DNA of 64,000 bases, taken from contig NC_092680.1 of assembly GCF_964355755.1 (NCBI RefSeq), positions 19,631,001 through 19,695,000 on the forward strand, written 5' to 3'. The position numbers and the translations under genes were made by a program. The DNA comes from Antedon mediterranea (Eukaryota > Echinodermata > Crinoidea > Comatulida > Antedonidae). Below the pieces are notes generated by a model. That model was not told the origin of the DNA, ran no database searches, and worked only from the letters and a program-made list of their open reading frames with translations. Positions 55,046 to 64,000 of the stretch are shown piece after piece (positions within the stretch are counted from its first letter, which is position 1; each line of letters opens with the position of its first letter).

Positions 55046-58000
55046 GTAAGTAACACTGATAATAGTATTAATATAGGCTAGTATAAAAATTTACATTGTG
55101 TTATTTATTGCAAACTTATGTAGCTTTTCCCCTTCTTTACTTTACTATGTGCTACTAGCCTAGCCTAGTACTAGGCCTAGAACCTTGCATATATTTTTCA
55201 ATTTATCTTTCAGTATTTGAATAGTGCTGAGTTTGAAAAAGTATATAATTCTAAAGCATTTTAAACTTAAAGCAACAAAATTGATTGAGTATTTCGAAAG
55301 TTAAGAATAAAATAAGGTATAAAATTTGACACCCTCACTAGCTAGTAGTATTGCTATTGCCTTTTTTGCTATTAATAATATTAATTTATTTATTTGTTCT
55401 TTCTTTGAACTGAAATTCAAATGCACTTTCAATACAAATGTACTGATTTCCAAAGTGGTTCAGTATACAACATCATATAACAAAATATTAAAATTCAAAA
55501 GAAAAACAAAAAACGATTGTAAAGGTAAATTTAATATTTACGTTCTTTTTATACCTTTTTATTTCATAACAGAATAAATAAATCGTTATTACTTTGAGGG
55601 CGAGTGCATTTATTATGGTTATTTACAGTAAATTGAAATAATATTGTTAAATATGTTGGAGCGATTCCTTTTAAACATTTAAATAGCATATTTTAAGAAT
55701 GTAAAATCAAACTTTACTACAGTGGATAGTAATTGTATGCAGCACATAGTATTCTACTAACTATTAATATCATTGACCTTTAATACCCTTAGATAAAGAA
55801 TAGGAAGTTGAAGTTGTATTTTGTTTTATAATTGTAATAACTGTACCTGTTGAACCATTGATTTTGACCTTAAAGTAACTTGAGATATTCTTAGAAGAGG
55901 TGCAGAGCTTCATTAAATATTATTTAAGGGTCTGTTTCTGCTGTATTGCGCGAATAAACTGATTATTATTTTATAGTGACTGCTCAATTTTTGCTCCAAA
56001 ATCAGTGGGTGGTCGGTCGTTGACCAAAATTGTTAGAATTACCCAAAATGCAACAATTGGTCCTGGTGGTTAATTCAAACGTTACTGCAGTGTAGTTTGA
56101 CTCAAAGTCAGCAGCTGTCAATCTAATAACCGTTATTTCGTGTTCCAGCTAAAAATTGCTCAGCGATAACCGGTTCTAACACCGAATTGAATGGGTGTTT
56201 TTAATAACATTGCAATTGATTAATTAACAATTTCACAAGTTTAGTAAACAACAGGCCTTGTTGTCCTTTTACTGTATGTGTGCTACAAATTGCACTCCTC
56301 AATACATTCAGGGGTGCTGTAGGTGTGCTGTTTGTACAGTACTTTGGTGCGTAGAAGTTTACCAAATTTAGGCGTGTTGTAAATCGCACTTCTCAAGAGC
56401 AGTTTTGGAGTGTGTTAGGTGAGTGATCACACTCGCTCGCCTTAAAAAAGACAAGACCTGAAACAATCTTATTTTCATGATTAAGTACAGTACAGGAAAA
56501 CCTGCTTATTTTTGTAGAATAGAAGGGCATGCTCTAGTATTACAAGAAGGAAAAACGTTTATTCTAAGAAAATTTAAATACAGCTTCTCATTAAATTATA
56601 GGATCATATTTTTTGTTCCTGTTATATATTATATTGCATTGCTATTATTTGCTAGTATTTTTCACCATGCATAATTATTGATTATTAATATAATAATTTA
56701 TTTTACCAAGCTATCTTCTTTGTTTTCTACACAATACTATCTACACCCTCTATTCACCAGCCTTAATATGCCTCTATTGTTTTATTTCTTTTTTTCCTGT
56801 CCACTCAGGCAGCGCTTGCCTGATATATCTATCTATCTTGTCCCAAGTACCTTCACTTGCACTGATGACGGGCTAGTGTTGCCCGAAAGCTCTGCTAACT
56901 TTTCTGTGAGCTTTACTTTATCGCTTTGATTTAGCTTTTCGCTTTTTTTTTGTATCTCCATTGAGATCCAGCCACTGATTTTTCTGTATTTTGCCTTTGG
57001 ATTTATTAATAATGATTAATAAATATGTCAATATGTGTATATATTGAATACACTATCAGTATCTGTATTTTCTATCTGCTATGCATAATTTTTATTTCAC
57101 AAAAAAATGACTGGTTAATACCTGTAGTAGTACAGTAGTTAAAAGTAATAATGCATTATAAAATGACAAGTCCTTTTACCTACACAATACAACCATTTCC
57201 CTTGGGATTATTAATCTACTAATACACAGCACTTCTGTACTACTATTTAAGTACTAACAGTACTACAGTATTTGAATACTAACTACAAACAATACTAAAA
57301 ACAATACTATTCTATTCTACACGTACAGTAGTACAGATTTTGTTTTTAATTCTAATGCATTTCATACAATGTGTTGTATAAAATATTGTTAGCTGTCTGA
57401 GTCGAAATTCATAATGTTGTCGAATTCAAGATCAATTTTTAAATTTTGCCAATGTACCTTGAATTGAATGGCAAATATCATTAAAATAATCAGCTTATCC
57501 TTATGTGAGGTTCGGTTAATTATTAATTCTATCTATAGAATCTACTGTATCTATGTAAGTTCAGGGAATAATTTCGCCAGTGTAGCATAGCAAAAAGCTA
57601 TACAAAACAACCTTCTTGCTACACATTTCTACAATTGTGTAGCAAAATATACTACAGAAAACTATGTATCTATTTATTAGCAATATTGCTAAACAAAATT
57701 TTAAGATGAAATTTTTCCTTGAAGTTCACCTACAAAGAACAGAGCGCTTAACAATGCAAGCATTATTCTTTTTTTTTTTTTACAGTTTTAAGTTTCAATT
57801 GTTGATTAAGAGATTGTGTTATTATGTAGTGAAATTATAATAATGTTAAAATAGATCTACAGTATTAACTAATATCATTGTTAAGTTTTATCATAGAGCT
57901 ATCAAAACAGAAAGAAGGCACAGTATACTGTGCACATATCTCAACATTTTATAGAATTTTAACAACTCACGCAGTTATGCAGAAGAGGTCTCTAATAGAT

Positions 58001-59273
58001 AAGACGCCATTGAAAACAATTTTTTTCATAGAGATGCAAGCTGCTAATTTTATTTTGAAGGAGCTTGTGAATGTGAAGCAACTTTGTTTCGTTGTTCTAA
58101 ATGGTTTTATCAAATAAAATGATCTATGAATGAGGAAGTGAATTTCGAAACGTAAAAGAACCTTTTATGAAAATGTGTTCATATTTCATTTTGTTGCCAT
58201 AGACTGGAACTCATCCAGATTTTTTTGGGGAAGGTCTACAGGAAGAAGGTGCTGTGGTTACCACATCTATAGCGATTAGCCAAAAAAACACTAAAGTAAT
58301 CTACTGTATGTACAATACAAGGTTCGAAAATACGCTTCTACAATAACAAATAGTACAGTAGGTTTTGTTACCTCCAAAAAGGACATCATTTTTTGGATCT
58401 GCCTATTGTATTCATAGGAATATTCTCCACCATGGCTAAACTACACCTACTAATCACAGTTTAATATTTATCTGTTATTGACAATAATGTTAAAGGTATG
58501 TGAGAGAATGTAAACAGTAATCTAGTACTTGATATCAAATCTTCATATCTTAAGGAGCCTTCAATTTGTTGTGACCTGGAAACTAGTTACTTTATTGTGC
58601 ACATACATGGATATTTTTGGACATGCTTCCTCATTTCTTGGCTTTCTCAGTTTTGGCAGCTTCTTTCTAGGTCCAGATTACCGACACAATATGCATCGAT
58701 GCGTAATATAAGTCATTGGTTATCGAAGATCGAAAGCCTCTGTACTATTTTCAAGCCCAGACCCCCCTCCCCCATTTCAAGTTCTATATCTGCCCTGTAG
58801 GCCTACTTTAATTTACAGACTTATTCAAGCAGACACAACTTGTTGTTGTGCTGACCCTTCTCTGTAGTGCCATGTGACAAGAAAGATGACCCAAGGAAAT
58901 CATTTTGAAAGTACAGTGTAAAGTGAATCATAACCTAACTGAATAAATATTCAATGAATTCAGTATTGCATCAAGTTGTACAGTAAAAAAAACGTTAAAC
59001 TGTACAAGAATTATTGTTATCATTTTCCTGCCTGTAAACTAATTATAAAGATATATTGACCTCCTGAAAAAATATTTTTTTTAAATGTTTTTTCATATAT
59101 ACTGTAGTTATTCACTTATGACCAAAAATTTGATTGAAAATAAAATAATAGTAAAATTTACTGGATGGAAGTCAATTGTGTTTTTGGTTGAATTTAATTC
59201 TTAATATTTATCTTGAATTGAAGGAGATGTTTTTTTAAAAGGGGAAACAACAAAGTGTCCCATGATATAGAGG
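55046..59273. other. Intergenic DNA
   Basis: Apart from the hammerhead-like tail near 56.9 kb I see no coding pattern, only AT-rich sequence with scattered AGGCCT motifs. Confidence 0.4.
56845..56925 (+). ncRNA. Hammerhead-like motif in a probable retroelement tail
   Basis: The plus strand reads CTGATGA, then a GGGC/GCCC hairpin, then GAAA, then AGCTC...GAGCT as a second stem: the order of a hammerhead ribozyme core. The pair next to the core (10.1/11.1) is C-C and stem I is weak, so an active ribozyme is doubtful. Penelope-like elements are known to carry such motifs. Confidence 0.35.
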
Positions 59274-59780
59274 TTGTCCCATGAATGAAGGAGATGTCCC
59301 ATGAATGAAGGAGATGTTTCATGAATGAAGGAGACGTCCCATGAATGAAGGAAACGTCCCATGAATGAAGGAAACGTCCCATGAATGAAGGAGATGTCCC
59401 ATGAATGAAGGAGATGTCCCATGAATGAAGGAGATGTCCCATGAATGAAGGAGACATCCCATGAATGAAGGAGACGTCCCATGAATGAAGGAGACGTCCC
59501 ATGAATGAACGAGACGTCCCACGAATGAAGGAGACGTCCCACGAATGAAGGAGACGTCTCATGAATGAAGGAGACGTCCCATGAATGAAGGAGACGTCCC
59601 ATGAATGAAGGAAACGTCCCATGAATGAAGGAAACGTCCCATGAATGAAGGAGACGTCCCATGAATGAAGGAGACGTCCCATGAATGAAGGAGACGTCCC
59701 ATGAATGAAGGAAATGTCCCATGAATGAAGGAGACGTCCCATGAATGAAGGAGACGTCCCATGAATGAAGGAGATGTCCC
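59274..59780. repeat. 20-bp minisatellite
   Basis: About 25 tandem units of GTCCCATGAATGAAGGAGAC with G/A and C/T variants at a few positions. Because 20 is not a multiple of 3, every minus frame cycles through the same 20-residue period, creating open frames of up to 211 codons that are not genes. Confidence 0.95.
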
Positions 59781-60604
59781 ACAAATAGGTGTTATCCTGA
59801 AAGGGTTGATCCCTGAAAAGGGTGTCCAAAAAGAGTACAGCATACAGTATATTTATTTATTTGTTTTTTATTGTTTGTATTTTATTATTATTTTTCATTA
59901 TTGATGAAATAAAATTAAAGATTTATGCACAGACATTTACGTAAAGTATTACAATTTACTTGACAGACAAGATTTGTCTTACAACATAAATGTCTTGCTG
60001 CTTTAATTGAAAGTAAAGCTACATAGTGTAGGTGGACTAATTAATACAGATTAGATTTCTTGGTAAATTGAATTATAGATTTTATGGGAGTCATTCAAAG
60101 GTTATATGTGCCATAAAAAAAGATAATGTATGCATAAAGTATTGCTGTTATTGTCATCCTCAGAATTGCTTTAAATGCTGTGTGTAAAATCATTCCTATG
60201 GTGTATGGTGGACCATTATGTCAAGAGTTGGTATCCTAGCAACCCTCTACCAACAACTACCTGAGAAATATGACTAACACAACATGAGTTGCCATTACTA
60301 AAGGATATGAATTGAAAAAACTAAAAATAATACTGGCATAAATCATTTAATATTCTTTTTTTTGAACAAATAGAAGGACTGATGTTTTCTATTAAACAAA
60401 TGCACAACAACAAATTGTTTATAGAGGTATAACATCTGTATTTTTTTGTCATACTATAAAGCATTATAAATAGAGTTACTGTACCGCAATACAGTACAGT
60501 ATCTGGTTTTTTAGAAAGTCTGGTATTCTTAATGAATTTTCAACCTTTTGTGCCTAAAGGAAAGTCTGGTATTAGAAGTTTTCCGAGAGTCTGGTATTAA
60601 AGGA

Positions 60605-61030
60605 GTATACTGTAAGTGTAATAGCACTGTGACATGCTTGCTTACAATTCCCAGAGTTCTTGGTTTAAATCCTGTCAAAGTTCCGTTAGTATATGGCCAG
60701 TTTGCAGAAACCCAGTTTTCGGACTCGTTTGCCGAGTCCCAGTCGGCACACAAAGACCAGAATTTCAGAGAAAAAAATAAAACTATGGAAATTTTTACTT
60801 TAATCAATGGTTTCTTTTAACTAAGATACCTGGTGTTTTGTAATGTCTTTTTCATACGCAACAACGGAAAAAAAAACCACAAGCCTACAGGTAGCTAAGC
60901 CATAAACTGGGAATCGGCAAACTGGCCTAGATAAACCACCTCATGTGAGACTTGGTTTAGAAGCATGGGTTTCCCATGGCATCCTGTAATTGGCGAGTCA
61001 TGCATTTTCTGCTGGATGGATGCTAAGATA
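60605..61030 (+). mobile_element. tRNA-derived SINE, family B (diverged, interrupted)
   Basis: Contains a tRNA-like head (GACATGCTTGCTTACAA, GGTTTAAATCC) and, after about 200 bp of unrelated sequence, the family-B body GAGACTTGGTTTAGAAGC plus CATCCTGTAATTGGCGAGTC. Confidence 0.5.
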
Positions 61031-61983
61031 ATAAAAAGATAAATTTTATTTAAAATTAATAATTTCTGTATTTTACTGTGTGTAATTGCTATTGTTTTGT
61101 TTTAACTTTATATCTTGTGCTATTACAGTAGTAGTACTAGGGCAACATTTTATAATCACAGTCATTTAAAGGGTACAAACAGAAGCATCCTGCAGAGACG
61201 CGAATTGAAGACAGCATGCAACGTGTCATTCTTACCCAAATGCCTAGATTCTACAAACTTCCAATCTGTTGGACTAGAATTTCCTTCTTAGAAAAGATTA
61301 AAACACACTTGAATTCTGCTAAAAACCTTGGATTATCTTCAGAAAAATCATTTTGATGAGGGCTTATAATATTATATTCTAACAAGTGTTATAGGCCTAC
61401 TACATACTACTTAGGCCTAGGCCTAATGAACAATATCATTTACATCCTATTTAATAGAAAAGAAATTATATTTGTTTGATAGATTAAGCGAAGTGTTGAC
61501 ATTTTTCATCACTGTCTAAAAAAAAACCATATATGCATGATACAGTAGGATGGTAAAATTGTTAGATCAGATCCAGATGCATCTTATATAACTTATATTT
61601 TAATTGGTTGACATACCTAACTGTAAACTAGAAATTCAAAATACGTTATTCTTCTTTCGTTAGTAATTGTATTTTCTAGCAAAATCATTGTACTGTAGCA
61701 AACATAGTAAATAATAATCATGGTTGGCAGCTTTTATTAAATAATATTGCCTGGATTTGCAACAAATCATTGTAGTGAAATTCTTTGATTCAAAGTATAA
61801 CACTAATTTTACCTCTTTTCATACAGGCCTACCTGAAATTTTTAAAAGCTCTGTTATTTTGATTGCCCTAAAACTTTTATAACAATTGTGTAAAATAAAT
61901 TTCATTTATTGTCACGAAGTAGAACCATTTCAAAAAAAATGAGGCCATTCAGAAATTTGATAAAAATAGTATATAATTTTGTA

Positions 61984-62120
61984 TAAAGCTCTGTCTAAAC
62001 TCAAACTAGTTTGACAACAAAAGTGTGAATTGCCTAAATATGGTAGTGATATGGCATCATCATGTCGTCTAATGGGCACATCACATTTTTTTGTCACATA
62101 ATGTTTTATAGTGTAGATTG
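61984..62120. mobile_element. MITE family 1 copy (intergenic)
   Basis: TAAAGCTCTGTCTAAACTCA to TTTTATAGTGTAGATTGAAA. More diverged ends than the intronic copies. Confidence 0.75.
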
Positions 62121-64000
62121 AAACAGTATCCAGTAGAAGCTAACCAAGAAATCTAGATGATGATGTCTCTTTTTGACAGTAATGTTTCTGTTTTGATGTC
62201 TAGACCAAAATCTCAATCGTTTGCTTCTCAAATCATCCCCTTGTTAGTCATTTAACATTTCTGCTGGTACAGTATGTTGTAATGGAGGAGACTGACACAA
62301 ATCCGCTGCAATGTGACATTTTCAAAATGTATTTATTTTTAAATATTTTGATTTGTATTTCTTGAATTGTACTGGTACAAATTTCAAACAAATTTTTCAG
62401 CAGACGACAAATATTGTTCTAATCAATAATTTTACAAAAGTTAATTAAATGTTTGCGTTTATTAATTAGCATAGCATGTTTCAAAATCAATCCCTTATTA
62501 GCCATTTAATTAAGATTGTTTTTACGAATGTGATGCATGAATTTGTTTATACATTTTCCGATGTACATTGTCATGTACTTATAAAAGTGGCTAAAATAAA
62601 TCCGGTCTCTGATTTGTGGTTCATGAGAAAATTAAGTTTATGTTTGCCATGTTTGATTCCCATGATGCATCTGACTAGTTGATACATTACGGTAGGGCAG
62701 ATCCAGACAGCTGAAATGAAATTATGAATTTGTGACAGCTATTAAAATTATTATAATTATATGTTAGATTTTAGGGCTAACCCATTAAACAAATCCTGGA
62801 TCCGCCAAGTGTACAGTATTGTATCTTCAGTTTTACTTTTGCTTTACATCATATTCTTGGAGCATTTACAACCATACTAAAAGTAAAATCATCATGTTTT
62901 TTTGTTTTGTTGTGTGCAACTTGACAAAATTTACCAATATCTGAATTATCCAACAATTGAAATGTACTTGTTTAACTTTACATGATCAACATTTCTGATA
63001 GAGTGCCCTCTATTTACGTAAACCACATCATGTATCATGTAGTCGCACATTCTACTCTAGGCTTGGCACCTGTTCGTCAATGAACGGGATAGTGTTTAAG
63101 TGGTGTGATTGGACGTCGTCCAAGTCCACTTTAAATCATTGTCTGATGATTGGTTAATGTAACTGTAGTAGGTTTTCATTCTATTTTGTATAAGTGCTTG
63201 AGTGCAAAACGGGAAATGGCAGATTATGAAGATTTTAATATTATTTCATACTTACAGTATTTAAATTTACTGCAGTAATTTTTGGAATATTTAGTACTGT
63301 AGCTATTTTATTTAGTTTTTAGCTTTTTTATTTTTTCTGTACAATGAATAAAATACATACATATTACAATGCACATTATGTATCATCACACACATTTTTT
63401 AAACATTCTGAACATCAAATTAGGAGTAAGCCTTTCCTCTTCGTTATCTGTCTATGGTTAATCATTTTGTTATATGATTATTCATTCCTCAAGCTTTGTT
63501 TTTCATTATAATTTAGCATAGGAAGGAAGTCCCCAGTTTTATTTATAAGATGCATGGTTTATCAAGAACAGTTTAACTCGCTCGCCGGGTGACTGACGGA
63601 ACAACTGACATTGTTGCAACTTTGCATATATTTTTTTTATACTACGCTTCGTGACTTGATTGCAAAAATAACTGTACTGTAATTATAACAAAAGCCCTGG
63701 AGTTGCTAATAGTTTGTGGTGACATTTGTAATTGGGATAATGATCATCTACAGCTTGTCGAAAAAACTGAGAGCAATTAAAACGGAATAATAAACAAACG
63801 ATTTCATGCGTCATGACAAATCAGTTTTAGCAAAAAGTAGATAATTTCAACAGTGACATAAAACTTTGAGTGCGGTTTTTTTCGGAGCTTTATTCTGGTT
63901 ATTCTCGTTATTGACATTTCAGTTTGTTTCAGGAAGTTTGTTACTCAGTACTTCAACCTAGTACCATAAAATATAGGATTTGTTATTATAAAACTATAGT

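Larger units (their letters stand above)
59781..64000. other. Intergenic DNA to the right edge
   Basis: Contains a diverged family-B SINE and one MITE family 1 copy. Around 63.1 kb two inverted CCAAT motifs (GATTGGACG, GATTGGTTA) sit in a short GC-richer stretch that could be a promoter. No gene was resolved. Confidence 0.4.

Noticed and set aside
59274-59780. CRISPR-like array
   Set aside because: Units are contiguous without spacers and the DNA is animal nuclear sequence; it is a minisatellite.
59194-59843. Four overlapping open frames up to 211 codons on the minus strand
   Set aside because: All arise from the 20-bp minisatellite, whose period makes every frame open with the same repeating peptide.

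Overview
The window is animal nuclear DNA: AT-rich, with genes split into many GT-AG exons, long introns and dense repeats. The protein sequences and the very frequent AGGCCT/taggcctac motif fit a marine invertebrate deuterostome, possibly an echinoderm. That taxon is an inference from the look of the sequence, not a demonstrated assignment.

Four protein-coding genes were resolved exon by exon with consistent splice phases. From left to right: (1) the 5' part of NUP153 (nuclear-basket nucleoporin) on the minus strand, start codon at 6361, running off the left edge; (2) CSE1L/exportin-2 on the plus strand, complete, 23 coding exons, 8004-22316, 967 aa; (3) a 26-exon minus-strand gene, 24945-38906, 1659 aa, encoding ankyrin repeats, a ROC GTPase domain, a COR-like region, an acidic and Pro/Lys repeat linker and a C-terminal pair of death-effector-like domains; (4) PGGT1B, the geranylgeranyltransferase-I beta subunit, minus strand, 46398-52858, 9 exons, 356 aa. 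NUP153 and CSE1L stand head to head and both serve nuclear transport. CSE1L and the ROCO-type gene are convergent. From about 53 kb to the right edge I find no certain gene, only a possible 5' non-coding exon near 55.0 kb.

The most interesting locus is the ROCO-type gene. Its ankyrin region is eight near-identical phase-0 exons of 111 or 114 bp, embedded in near-identical introns. A ninth decayed copy and a Penelope-like retroelement remnant lie inside the array. The C-terminus joins a long PVPAPKPEL-type repeat to two putative death-effector folds. The whole looks like a fast-evolving GTPase switch linked to apoptotic or innate-immune signalling, and I do not know of a described protein with this full order.

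The repeat landscape includes about 17 copies of one palindromic MITE family with AGCTCTGTCTACACTATCAA ends (in CSE1L and PGGT1B introns and the flanks, none seen between 19.5 and 49.2 kb). There are also several other foldback or TIR elements, three or more tRNA-derived SINE families, a LINE fragment with a nested SINE, three minisatellites (30, about 35 and 20 bp units), and a diverged triplication of 0.8-1.5 kb units upstream of the ROCO-type gene.
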